Of a DNA stretch of 64,000 nt, positions 51,836-60,894 are shown piece after piece (the stretch's first letter is position 1; each line of letters opens with the position of its first letter). A program made the translations under genes and the position numbers. The stretch comes from Azorhizobium caulinodans ORS 571 (GTDB taxonomy: Bacteria; Pseudomonadota; Alphaproteobacteria; Rhizobiales; Xanthobacteraceae), in the NCBI RefSeq assembly GCF_000010525.1, contig NC_009937.1, positions 2,051,501-2,115,500 on the forward strand. Reading direction: 5' to 3'. The notes under the pieces are model-generated. The model searched no databases, had not been told where the DNA came from, and worked only from the letters and a program-made list of their open reading frames with translations.

Positions 51836-52704
51836 GCGGCGCGCCGTCCTCCACCGGCACCCTGCCGGCCAGCCCTCTTCCCGTCCTGCTACCGTTCCGG
51901 CTCGGCGAACGCCGGCGGCGCTTTCCGCCATGGCGGATCACTTTGCTCCATGCGGTCGGCATCGTCGGCATCGGCCTCGTTGTCGCCGGCGGCGCCCATG
52001 CGCAGGGCGCACCGGGCCAGCTTTCCGCCTTCGGGGTGATCTGGAAGTGGTTCCCGCTGCTCATGTGGGGCTTCGGGTTCAACATCCTGATCTCGGTGCT
52101 GTCCATGGCGCTGGGCACGGTGGCGGGTCTCGGCCTCGGCCTTGCCGCCATCAGCCAGTCGGCGCCGCTGCGCCAGACGGCGTGGGGCGCGACGCAGTTC
52201 TTCCGCAACGCGCCGTGGCTGGTGCTGCTGTTCTTCGCCATGTTCATGATCCCGTTCCAGTTCACCATCCTGGGCAAGACCATCCCCTTCCCGGACTGGG
52301 TGAAGGCGGTGATCGGCTTTGCTTTGCCGGTGATGGCGAACATGGCGGAGATCGTGCGCGGCGCCGTGAAGTCGCTGCCGAGCGGGCAGTGGGAGGCGGC
52401 GGAATCGCTCGCCTTCTCCCGCCGCCAGACGCTGTGGATGATCATCCTGCCGCAGTGCGTGAAGCGCATGCTGCCGCCGTGGATGAACCTCTACACCCTG
52501 GTCACCATGGCGACCGTGCAGGCCTCCATCGTGGGCGTCACGGAAATGCTCACCCTCATCGCGCAGGTGCATGCGGCCGAGGGCGGCCGGCCGGACCTGC
52601 TGGCGCCGCTCTACGGCTTCGCCATGCTCTGCTTCTTTGTCTACTGCTACCCCATCGAGCGCTTCACGCTTTACCTTGAGCGGCGCTTCCAACTTCACCA
52701 ATGA
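51832..52704 (+). CDS. Amino acid ABC transporter permease, second
   Basis: A 290-residue inner-membrane permease with an extended N-terminus (about 65 residues including a hydrophobic segment IGLVVAGGAHAQ) ahead of the usual core. The core has FNILISVLSMALGTVAGLGLGL, FFRNAPWLVLLFFAMFM and the coupling loop LPSGQWEAAESLAFSRRQTLWMIILP. Its stop is 21 bases before the ATPase start. Confidence 0.92.
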   Translation: MSGAPSSTGTLPASPLPVLLPFRLGERRRRFPPWRITLLHAVGIVGIGLVVAGGAHAQGAPGQLSAFGVIWKWFPLLMWGFGFNILISVLSMALGTVAGLGLGLAAISQSAPLRQTAWGATQFFRNAPWLVLLFFAMFMIPFQFTILGKTIPFPDWVKAVIGFALPVMANMAEIVRGAVKSLPSGQWEAAESLAFSRRQTLWMIILPQCVKRMLPPWMNLYTLVTMATVQASIVGVTEMLTLIAQVHAAEGGRPDLLAPLYGFAMLCFFVYCYPIERFTLYLERRFQLHQ

Positions 52705-52725
52705 TTGCCGTGCCGGAGACGCGCC

Positions 52726-53505
52726 TTGGCCGCCCCCACTTCCACTCCTGAGAATGAATTCGGCTGGACCCCGGACCAGCCGCTCGTCCGCGTGGTGGAC
52801 GTGCACAAGTCCTTCGGCTCGCTCGAGGTGCTCAAGGGCGTCTCGCTCGACGTGCGCAAGGGCGAGGTGATCTGCATCATCGGCCCGTCCGGCTCGGGCA
52901 AGTCTACGCTGATCCGCTGCATCAACGCCCTCGTGCCCATTGATAGCGGCACCATCCGCGTGGAAGGGCAGGAGGTGAACGATCCCAAGCTCGACAAGCT
53001 GGCGCTCCGCCGCAAGGTCGGCATGGTGTTCCAGCAATACAACCTCTTCCCCCACCGCACGGCGCTGCAGAATGTGATGATGGCGCCCGTCCACGTGCTG
53101 AAGCAGAACCGCAAGGAAGTGGAGGAGCGCGCCCGGGCGCTGCTGGCCAAGGTGCGCCTTCAGGGCAAGGAGAATGCCTATCCGGGTCAGCTTTCCGGCG
53201 GCCAGCAGCAGCGCGTCGCCATCGCCCGCTCGCTCGCCATGAAGCCGGACGTGATGCTGTTCGACGAGGTGACGGCGGCGCTGGATCCTGAGACGGTGAA
53301 GGAGGTGCTCGTCACCATCCGCGAACTGGCGGAAGAGGGCATGACCTGCATCCTCGTGACCCACGAGATGGGCTTTGCCCGCGAGGTGGCGGACCACATC
53401 TATTTCACCGACAAGGGCCTCATCGTGGAACACGGCCCGCCGGCCGAGTTCTTCGCCAATCCCAAGGACGAGCGCACCAAGGCCTTCCTCGGCCAGGTGC
53501 TCTGA
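52726..53505 (+). CDS. Amino acid ABC transporter ATP-binding protein
   Basis: A 259-residue ATPase of the GlnQ/HisP group. Walker [15 protein letters not shown]-loop [15 protein letters not shown], signature [15 protein letters not shown], Walker [15 protein letters not shown] and the switch His in [12 protein letters not shown] are all present. A TTG start at 52726 is used because GGAG stands 7 bases upstream; the frame is open from 52705. It completes the importer. Confidence 0.93.
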   Translation: MAAPTSTPENEFGWTPDQPLVRVVDVHKSFGSLEVLKGVSLDVRKGEVICIIGPSGSGKSTLIRCINALVPIDSGTIRVEGQEVNDPKLDKLALRRKVGMVFQQYNLFPHRTALQNVMMAPVHVLKQNRKEVEERARALLAKVRLQGKENAYPGQLSGGQQQRVAIARSLAMKPDVMLFDEVTAALDPETVKEVLVTIRELAEEGMTCILVTHEMGFAREVADHIYFTDKGLIVEHGPPAEFFANPKDERTKAFLGQVL

Positions 53506-53529
53506 GAGCCGTCGCGCCGAGGCCGGCGC

Positions 53530-54540
53530 TCAGGGCTGCGGCACGAGAGCCCGCCGGCCCGCTTCGGCGAACAGGGGACGGCGCGCGGGCGCGGTGGCGA
53601 ACTGCGTTTCCGCATGCGCCACCTCGTCGATGGCGGCCATCACCTCGGCCTGCGCGAAGTGGTGCACCATGTGACCCGCGTTCGGGATGACGCGGAGCGT
53701 GCTCTGGCGGATCTGCGCATGCAGGCGCTCGGAATGATAGGAGGCCGAGACCAGCCGGTCCTCGCCCCCCACCACGATGGCCACCGGCATGTCGAGGCCG
53801 TGATAGCGCAGCATGTTCTCCTGCGTGGCCGCGTTGAGGCGGGAGACGTCATCCGCCACCGCCACCAACTGCCAGGGCCGGAGCGTCATGCCCTGCATGA
53901 CCGGAGTGAACAGGGCGGGCACGGGGTTTGGGCCGTAGATGTCCTCCATCATCTGCGGCCAGAAAAGACGCAGCAGCGGCGGCATCAGCGTGTAGTTGAG
54001 GGCCTCGTTGAGGCCGGGCGTCGCCAGCGCGCTGGTCAGCTTCATGTCCAGGCGCGGATCGGGGTAATAAAAGCCGGAGATCAGCACGAGCCCGCCCGCG
54101 AGGGAGGGGTCCTGCAGGGCCATGTTGACGGCCACCTGCGCGCCGAAGGAATGCCCGACCAGAATGGCATGGGAGACGCCGAGCCGGGCCAGCGCCCCGC
54201 GCAGAAGTTCGGCCTGCCGCTGCGGCGTCCAGGCGATGTCGCGCGGGCGCGGCGTGGTGCCATAGCCCGGCCGGTCGAAGGCGATGACCCGATAGCGCCG
54301 CGCCGCTTCCTTCAGAAGCCCCGCCAGGGCAAAATCGTTGAGGGATGAGCCGGCGCCGTGGATGAAGACCACCGCATCGCCTTCGCCCATCTCCACATAA
54401 TGCACCGGCACCCCATCGATGCTCACCTCCTGCCCCACATAGGGGCGGGCCGCTTCCGCCTGCCGCGCGCTATAGGTGTTGTAGCCGGCGAGCAAGGCGA
54501 GGGCGACGAGCACGAAGGCAAGGATACGGGCGAGGCGCAT
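53530..54540 (-). CDS. Membrane-anchored alpha/beta hydrolase
   Basis: A 336-residue serine hydrolase with an N-terminal hydrophobic anchor (RILAFVLVALALLAGYNTY). Seen: VVFIHGAGSSLNDFALAG (oxyanion His-Gly near residue 60), the nucleophile elbow ILVGHSFGAQVAVN (Ser near 134), Asp in VVGGEDRLVSASY and His in IPNAGHMVHHFA. It resembles haloperoxidase/esterase-type hydrolases. The start is supported by GGAG five bases upstream. It converges on the importer ATPase across 24 bases. The substrate is unknown. Confidence 0.85.
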   Translation of the reverse strand: MRLARILAFVLVALALLAGYNTYSARQAEAARPYVGQEVSIDGVPVHYVEMGEGDAVVFIHGAGSSLNDFALAGLLKEAARRYRVIAFDRPGYGTTPRPRDIAWTPQRQAELLRGALARLGVSHAILVGHSFGAQVAVNMALQDPSLAGGLVLISGFYYPDPRLDMKLTSALATPGLNEALNYTLMPPLLRLFWPQMMEDIYGPNPVPALFTPVMQGMTLRPWQLVAVADDVSRLNAATQENMLRYHGLDMPVAIVVGGEDRLVSASYHSERLHAQIRQSTLRVIPNAGHMVHHFAQAEVMAAIDEVAHAETQFATAPARRPLFAEAGRRALVPQP

Positions 54541-54617
54541 GGGAACTCCGGACCGCCCGCCGGTGCGGGCGGCGCCACCATGCCACGGGAGCGCGGCCGA
54601 CGCGAAATGCCTGCCGC

Positions 54618-55427
54618 TCAGCCGATCTCCGCACGCTTCAGGATCTGCTCGGCCCGAATCCGGACCGGCGCATCCACCATGGCGCCATCCACCTTCACCG
54701 CCCCTTCGGATGCCGCAGCGAGGATGCGCTGGGCCCATGCGATGTCCGAGGGGCTGGGGGCAAAGCCGGCCAGCACCGGCGCGATCTGGCTCGGATGGAT
54801 GCACAGCTTGCCGGCGAAGCCGAGCCCGGCCGCATAAGCGGCATCGTCCCGCGCCAGCGTTGCGTCCGCGACCGTCGCCGTGACGCCGTCGATGGGGCCG
54901 GCGCGGCGGGCAAGGCGGGAGGCGAGCACGAGTTCCGAGCGCGCCATCAGCAAGGCCTCGCGGCTGTGGCTGCTGCCGAGATCGGCGCAATAGTCGATGG
55001 AGCCGAAGGCGAGCCGGGCGACCCCATGGGTGGCCGCGAGCGCGCGCGCATTGGCAAGGCCCAGCGCGCTCTCGATGAGCGCGATCACCGGCACGTCCGG
55101 CACGGCCGCATGGACGGTCGAGATGTTCTGCGCCTGCTCGGCCTTGGGCAGGATGATGCCGCTGAGGCGCAGCCGGCGGGCGAGGGCGAGGTCGTCCGCG
55201 AGGAAGGGGGTGCCGCAGCCATTGATGCGCAGCAGAAGCCGGCCCTCTGTCGGCCAGTGGGCGGCGATGGCGTCGCGGGCCTTGCCCTTGTCGCCGGGCG
55301 CCACCGCATCCTCCAGATCGACGATCACCGCATCGGCCCCGGCGGCGAGCGCCTTGCCGAAGCGTTCCGGCCGATCACCGGGCACGAAGAGCGCCACGAG
55401 GCGCTCGGTATGAAGGAAGGTGGTCAT
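54618..55427 (-). CDS. HpcH/HpaI-family CoA ester lyase (CitE / malyl- or citramalyl-CoA lyase-like)
   Basis: A 269-residue TIM-barrel lyase. Seen: RLVALFVPGDRPERFGKALAAGADAVIVDLEDAVAPGDK (about residues 9-47), LLLRINGCGTPF, VIALIESALGLANARAL, LAFGSIDYCADLG and KLCIHPSQIAPV, with the Arg, Glu and Asp residues that bind Mg2+ and the hydroxyacyl-CoA. Relatives cleave malyl-CoA, citramalyl-CoA or citryl-CoA. It is divergent from a CaiB/BaiF CoA-transferase across 149 bases; together they could activate and split a hydroxy-dicarboxylic acid. Confidence 0.88.
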   Translation of the reverse strand: MTTFLHTERLVALFVPGDRPERFGKALAAGADAVIVDLEDAVAPGDKGKARDAIAAHWPTEGRLLLRINGCGTPFLADDLALARRLRLSGIILPKAEQAQNISTVHAAVPDVPVIALIESALGLANARALAATHGVARLAFGSIDYCADLGSSHSREALLMARSELVLASRLARRAGPIDGVTATVADATLARDDAAYAAGLGFAGKLCIHPSQIAPVLAGFAPSPSDIAWAQRILAAASEGAVKVDGAMVDAPVRIRAEQILKRAEIG

Positions 55428-55576
55428 GGGCAGCCCCCCGCTGTCGGACGGCGCCTAAAGTGCCGTGCGCGGACGCCGGGGCAAATAGCAAAATCAAAGC
55501 GCCGCCATCGCAAAGTCCTATGGGCGCGCACAGGCACTGGGCCGCTAGCTTTCGCGGGGGTGTGAGGAGAACGGAC

Positions 55577-56716
55577 ATGGCGGGCGATCTCGACGGCCTC
55601 CTGGTGGTCAGCGTGGAGCAGGCGGTGGCGGCGCCCTATGTCTCCGGGCGGCTGGCCGAGGCAGGGGCGCGGGTCATCAAGGTGGAGCGGCCCGAGGGCG
55701 ATTTCGCCCGGGGCTACGACCATCTCGTACAGGGGGAGAGCGCCTATTTCGTCTGGCTGAACCGGGGCAAGGAATCGGTCTGCCTCGACCTGCGCCTCGA
55801 AGCGGACAAGGCCCTGCTGGCGGATCTCATCGCAAAGGCCGACGTCTTCATCCAGAATCTCGCCCCCGGCGCGGTGGCCCGCCTCGGCTTCGATCCGGAG
55901 GCGTTGCGGGCCGCGCATCCGCGCCTCATCACCTGCTCCATCTCCGGCTATGGGGAGGAGGGGCCGTACCGCGATCTCAAGGCCTACGACCTGCTCGTGC
56001 AGGCGGAGACGGGTCTGTCCTCCATTACCGGCACGGCGGAGGAGATGGCGCGGGTCGGCGTGTCCGTCTGTGACATTGCCGCCGGCATGACCGCCTTCCA
56101 GTCCATCCTTCAGGCCCTCTATGCGCGCGAGCGGACGGGGCTGGGGCGGCACATCGCCGTGTCGCTCTTCCATGCGCTCGCCGACTGGATGAACGTGCCT
56201 TATCTCCAGTACGCCTATGGCGGCCGGACGGCGCCGCGCGCCGGCCTCTCCCATCCCACCATCGCGCCCTATGGCGCCTATGCCTGCGGCGACGGGCGTT
56301 CGGTGCTCTTCTCCATCCAGAACGAGCGGGAATGGGCGGCCTTCTGCGGCGAGGTGCTGCGCGCGCCGCAGCTCGCGGACGATCCGCGCTTCCGGGACAA
56401 TTCCGCCCGCGTCGCGGCCCGGCCGGCGCTCGATGCCGTCATCGCCGAGGTGTTCGGAACCCTTGGCCGGGACGAGGTGGTGGCGCGGCTGGAGGCGGCC
56501 CGCATCGCTTATGGCCGGGTTTCCACCCTGGCCGACCTCGCGGCGCATCCACAAAACCGATATGTGTCTGTGGAAACGCCGTCCGGCCCGGTGCGCATGC
56601 TGGGAGCGGGTGCGCTTGTGGATGGAATGTTGCCGCAGCCCGGTCCCGTGCCGGCCCTCGGCGCCCAGACGCAGGCCGTCCGCGCGGAGTTCGGCGGAAG
56701 AGGGAGCACAGAATGA
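55577..56716 (+). CDS. CaiB/BaiF-family CoA-transferase
   Basis: A 379-residue class III CoA-transferase moving CoA between acyl-CoA and a free acid through an aspartyl-CoA intermediate. Seen: VVSVEQAVAAPYVSGRLAEAGARVIKVERPEGDFAR at the N-terminus, FVWLNRGKESVCLDLR, and KAYDLLVQAETGLSS, whose Asp (near residue 139) is the catalytic one. GAGGAG seven bases before ATG 55577 supports the start. Its stop overlaps the methyltransferase start by four bases. The acid is unknown. Confidence 0.92.
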   Translation: MAGDLDGLLVVSVEQAVAAPYVSGRLAEAGARVIKVERPEGDFARGYDHLVQGESAYFVWLNRGKESVCLDLRLEADKALLADLIAKADVFIQNLAPGAVARLGFDPEALRAAHPRLITCSISGYGEEGPYRDLKAYDLLVQAETGLSSITGTAEEMARVGVSVCDIAAGMTAFQSILQALYARERTGLGRHIAVSLFHALADWMNVPYLQYAYGGRTAPRAGLSHPTIAPYGAYACGDGRSVLFSIQNEREWAAFCGEVLRAPQLADDPRFRDNSARVAARPALDAVIAEVFGTLGRDEVVARLEAARIAYGRVSTLADLAAHPQNRYVSVETPSGPVRMLGAGALVDGMLPQPGPVPALGAQTQAVRAEFGGRGSTE

Positions 56717-57396
56717 GCCGTCCGGTCCGTACCAGCCTGTCCGTCATCGAAGACGCTCTGGGCCCGCTCGAAGGCAAGCATGTCCTCGACCTTGGCTGCG
56801 GCCACGGCGCGCTTGCCAAGGCGCTGGTGCGGCGCGGGGCGGAGGTGACGGGTGTCGATCCCCAGATCGAGGCGGTGGAGGCAGCCGAACAGGCGGTGCC
56901 GGAAGCGCGCTTCGTCCAGGCGGGCGCGGAGCATCTGCCCCATCGCGATGGCCTGTTCGATGCTGTGGTGATCCTCAATGCCCTGCACCACGTGCCGGCG
57001 CCCCTCATGCGCGCGGCGCTGCGCGAGGCGGTGCGGGTGAGCGCCGGGCCGGTGCTGGTGATCGAGCCCTTGGCCGAAGGCTCCTTCTTCGAGGCGGTGC
57101 GGCTGGTGGACGACGAGACCGAAATCCGCGCGCTGGCGCAGGCGGCGCTCACCGATGCGATTGCCGCGGGCGACGTCACCCTCGTGCGCATGGAGGAGTA
57201 TGAGGACCACCGCGCTTTTTCCGGTCCCGAAGCCCTGTTGCGCAAGATCGTGGAGGTGGACCCCGCCCGCGCTGAGATCGCCGCCCGCCGGGCGCCCGAA
57301 GTGGTGGAGGTGGTGCGCGCGGTGGCCGAGCCGCAGGGCGAGGGCTTCGTTCTCATCCAGCCCCACCGCGCCCATCTGCTGCGTCGGCCGTCATAG
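56713..57396 (+). CDS. SAM-dependent class I methyltransferase
   Basis: A 227-residue enzyme. The SAM-binding motif VLDLGCGHGALAKAL is at residues 24-38; the acidic end of strand 2 is in VTGVDPQIEAVEAAEQ, and a motif-II-like segment FDAVVILNALHHVP follows. Its ATG overlaps the CoA-transferase stop (ATGA), so the two are co-translated. The methyl acceptor is not predictable; a small carboxylic acid or its CoA ester would fit the operon, but this is inference. Confidence 0.88.
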   Translation: MSRPVRTSLSVIEDALGPLEGKHVLDLGCGHGALAKALVRRGAEVTGVDPQIEAVEAAEQAVPEARFVQAGAEHLPHRDGLFDAVVILNALHHVPAPLMRAALREAVRVSAGPVLVIEPLAEGSFFEAVRLVDDETEIRALAQAALTDAIAAGDVTLVRMEEYEDHRAFSGPEALLRKIVEVDPARAEIAARRAPEVVEVVRAVAEPQGEGFVLIQPHRAHLLRRPS

Positions 57397-57458
57397 GTTT
57401 GCGCGCCGTTCCGGCGCGGGGGTAGACTGAAAATCTATCCCCCGCCGGAGCCTGATCC

Positions 57459-58397
57459 TTGGACCTGCGCCAGCTTCGTTACTTTCTCGGCATCGTGGAG
57501 GCGGGCTCCTTCTCCAAGGCCGCGCAGCGTCTGCATGTGGCCCAGCCGGCGCTGAGCCAGCATGTGCGCAACATGGAACTGGACCTCGGCGTCGAGCTGC
57601 TGTTCCGCACGCCGCAGGGCGTCACCGTGACCGAGGCGGGCGAGACGCTGCTGCGCCATGCCCGCGCCGTGCTCGCCCAAGTGGCGGTGGCCCGCGAGGA
57701 GGTGATCGCCCGGCAGGCGGAGCCGGAAGGCGAGGTGCGCTTCGGCCTGCCGGGCACCATTTCCGAGCGCATCTGCGTGCCGCTGATTCTGGAGGCCCGC
57801 CGCCGCTTTCCGAAGGTGAAGCTGCGGATCGCCGAGGCCATGAGCGGCTTCGTGCTGGACTGGCTGCGCGAGGGCAAGATCGACCTCGGCGTGCTCTATC
57901 GCACGGTCTCGGATCGCAGGCTGGGCGCTCGTCTCGTGCTGCGCGAGGATCTGTGCCTGCTCGGCCCGGTAGCGCCCCTCGCTCCCGAGCCACGCCTGAG
58001 CAAGGGCCATGTGTCGCTGGCCGCCGTGGGCGCGCTGCCGCTCATCCTGCCGAGCCCCGGCCACGGCCTGCGCGATCTTCTGGATGAGAGCGCGGCGGCG
58101 GCTGGCGCCGAACTCTCCACCGTCACCGATCTCGACACCTACGGCCAGATCAAGCTGCTGGTGGAGGCGGGGGTCGGCTATTCCATCCTGCCGGTGGCGG
58201 CCGTGCGCCGCGAGGTGGACGAGGGACGGTTGCGCACCTGGCCCATCGGCACCCCCGCGCTCACCCGCGACCTGCATCTGGTGCACCCCGCCGATCGTCC
58301 GCTGGGCAATGCGGTGCGGGCGGTGGAGCAACTGGCGCTCACCATCCTTCAGCAGCAGGTGCGCGACGGCACATGGCCGGCGACGCTAGCCGATTAA
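57459..58397 (+). CDS. LysR-family transcriptional regulator
   Basis: A 312-residue regulator beginning at a TTG with GGAG eight bases upstream. The N-terminal HTH reads DLRQLRYFLGIVEAGSFSKAAQRLHVAQPALSQHVRNMELDLGVELLFR. The effector domain follows from about residue 90 (EVRFGLPGTISERICVPLI). The pattern resembles the nitrogen-assimilation-control/benzoate-type branch. It lies 62 bases downstream of the methyltransferase and may control the CoA-transferase operon and the divergent lyase. Confidence 0.9.
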   Translation: MDLRQLRYFLGIVEAGSFSKAAQRLHVAQPALSQHVRNMELDLGVELLFRTPQGVTVTEAGETLLRHARAVLAQVAVAREEVIARQAEPEGEVRFGLPGTISERICVPLILEARRRFPKVKLRIAEAMSGFVLDWLREGKIDLGVLYRTVSDRRLGARLVLREDLCLLGPVAPLAPEPRLSKGHVSLAAVGALPLILPSPGHGLRDLLDESAAAAGAELSTVTDLDTYGQIKLLVEAGVGYSILPVAAVRREVDEGRLRTWPIGTPALTRDLHLVHPADRPLGNAVRAVEQLALTILQQQVRDGTWPATLAD

Positions 58398-58417
58398 GGC
58401 AGGTGACAGCCTGCGGC

Positions 58418-60220
58418 TCAGGACTTCTCGCGTACGTAGCGGCCGGGGGCATCCTCGATGGGATTGAACGCGCTGCCGCCTGGCTCGCGGGCAGGGACCT
58501 CGTCCGGATGCAGGGCGCTGAACCACTGCGCCCAATCCGGCCACCACGAGCCCTTGTGCTCCTGCGCCCCCTTCAGCCAGACGTCATAGTCCCCGCCGGT
58601 CGGACCGCCGGTCCAGTACTGGTACTTGTGCTTCACCGGCGGATTGACCACGCCCGCAATATGGCCGGACCCGGCCAGCACGAAGCGCACGGGGCCGCCG
58701 AGCAGGCCTGCACCGATATAAGCGGAGTTGGGCGGCGCGATATGGTCCTCGCGGGTGGCGAGCGAATAGACCGGGATCGTCACCTTGCCCATGTCGATCT
58801 TGACGCCCGCGATCTCCGCCAGCCCCTTGGCGATGTTGTTCTGGAGATAGCAGTTGCGCAGGTAATAGGAGTGGTTCGCCGCCGGCATGCGGGTGGAATC
58901 GGCATTCCAGAACAGAAGATCGAAGGGGAACGGCTGCTTCCCCTTGAGATAATTGTTCACCACATAGGGCCAGATCAGGTCGTTGGACCGCAGCATGTTG
59001 AAGGCGTCGGCCATCTTGCGTCCTTCAAGATAGCCCATCTCCTTCATGCGACGCTCGATGACCGAGAGCTGCGCCTCGTCCACGAAGACCTTGAGATCGC
59101 CCGCGTGGGTGAAGTCGATCTGGGTGGTGAGGAAGGTGGAGCTCGCCACCCGGTCATCGCCGGTCGCCGCCATGTAGGCAAGCGTGACCGCGAGCAGCGT
59201 GCCGCCCACGCAATAGCCGATGGTGTGCGCCTGATGCTCGCCGGTCGCCTTCTCCACCGCATCGAGCGCGGCGAAGATGCCATCGCGCATGTAGTCGTCG
59301 AAGCCCTTGTCGGCGAGACGGGCGTCCGGATTGACCCACGAGATGACGAAGACCGTCAGCCCCTGATCCACCATCCACTTGATGAGGGATTTCTCGGGCG
59401 TCAGGTCGAGGATGTAGAACTTGTTGATCCAGGGCGGCACGATCAGCACCGGCGTCTTCTTCACGCTGGGCGTCGAGGGCGCATACTGGATGAGCTGCAT
59501 CAGCTCGGTCTCGAAGATGACCTTGCCGGGGCTGAGCGCCAGATTGCGGCCCACCTCGAAGGCGCTCATGTCCGTCTGGCGGATCTTGAGATCGCCTTTG
59601 CCCTCCACCAGATCCTCGGCCAGATTCTTCATGCCGCGCACGAGGTTCTCGCCGCTGGAGGAGAGCGTTTCGCGGATCAGCTCCGGGTTGGTCATGAGGA
59701 AGTTCGAGGGCGCCACCGCATTCGAGAGCTGGCGCACCAGGAATTCGGCCTTGTGCTTGGTGTGGGGATCGAGCCCCTCGGCCTCCTTGACCATGGACTC
59801 GGCCCAGTTGCTGGTCACGAGATAGGTCTGCTTCAGGGCGTCGAAGAACGGGCTTTCCCATTCCGGGTCCTTGAAGCGGCCGTCCTTGGGGTCGGCCTTC
59901 GCGATGGGCTCGGCCTTCTCGCCGGAGAGCTTCTGGAGCGCCCCCGCCCAGACGCCCATGTAGCCCATCATGAGGCGCGACTGGGCCTCGAAGGAGCGCT
60001 TTGGATCGGACATCCAGTAATTGGCCACCTCGCCGATGGTCTTGAGCGCATCGGCGATATCGTCCGTCATGTCGTCCGGCTTGCCCTCCTCGCGCGGACG
60101 CATGTAAGCGGCGACGGCCTTGCCGCCTTCCTCCACCATCTTCGCAAGGTTCTGGGCGAACGCCTCCATGTTTACGGAGGCAGGGCGCTCTGTCGTGGTC
60201 ACGTCGCTCGGCGAGGCCAT
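58418..60220 (-). CDS. phaC: Class I poly(3-hydroxyalkanoate) synthase
   Basis: A 600-residue polymerase that builds PHB from (R)-3-hydroxybutyryl-CoA on granule surfaces. The active-site box is GYCVGG with Cys337; the other triad members are Asp492 (TREDHIAPP) and His520 ([12 protein letters not shown]). N-terminal class I features are present, including [16 protein letters not shown] near residue 118. No phaA, phaB or phasin genes lie nearby. It converges on the LysR gene. Confidence 0.97.
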
Positions 60221-60368
60221 GGGGATTCCTTGAGACGATTCCGTCCTTTATAGATCGTTTTCCCGACGGATCTGTTTCGCGCCGTCAGCTTTGGCCATAT
60301 TAATGCGGCCAGCAAGCGGGGGCGAGTGGCAGACGGGCGCAGGTCCGTCGAGACGCGTGAGGGATAGG

Positions 60369-60710
60369 ATGGTCATGAGGCCACAAGGGGGCGCGCTGCG
60401 CCGGGCGGACAGGACGACGGGCGCGCGCCGGCTGGCGCTGCGGGCCGGGCGATTCGCCGCGGTCGTCGCTGCCGCCGCGCTGCTCGCCGGGTGTGCTGCG
60501 GGGCCGGATTCGCCCTTCGCCGTCTTCCAGCCGCGGGTGCCGGATCTGCCGAAGGTGGACCCCGCTGCCTATCCCAACCTCTCGACCCCGGATGTCGCTC
60601 GCAAGCCCACCCTCACGCCCGAGGCGCAGGCCAAGCTCCAGAAGGATCTGGAGCGGGTGTCCAAGGATCAGGGCAACAGTGTCCTTCAGTCCATCGAGAA
60701 GGGCCCCTAG
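60369..60710 (+). CDS. Small predicted lipoprotein
   Basis: A 113-residue protein with an Arg-rich N-terminus, a hydrophobic segment (RFAAVVAAAALLAGC) and a lipobox LLAGC, so it should be lipidated and anchored in an outer or inner membrane. The mature part is short and Pro/Lys-rich (KPTLTPEAQAKLQKDLERVSKDQG). GAGGG five bases upstream of ATG 60369 supports the start; ATG 60375 is also possible. I do not recognise a family. Confidence 0.7.
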   Translation: MVMRPQGGALRRADRTTGARRLALRAGRFAAVVAAAALLAGCAAGPDSPFAVFQPRVPDLPKVDPAAYPNLSTPDVARKPTLTPEAQAKLQKDLERVSKDQGNSVLQSIEKGP

Positions 60711-60894
60711 AGGCTCAAGCTCCATTGCGCGCAATGACCCGCCGTGCGGCGGGCTTCGTTGCGTTGCAGCATGCCGAAGCGGGGTTCGAGGCCCTGAATG
60801 CACCGCTTTGGGTGGTTTTTGATTCACGGAAGAGTGCTAAAAGGGCCGTTCGCCGCGCCGGGAGGACAAGCGCGCGGCCTTTGGAGCTCGTGTC

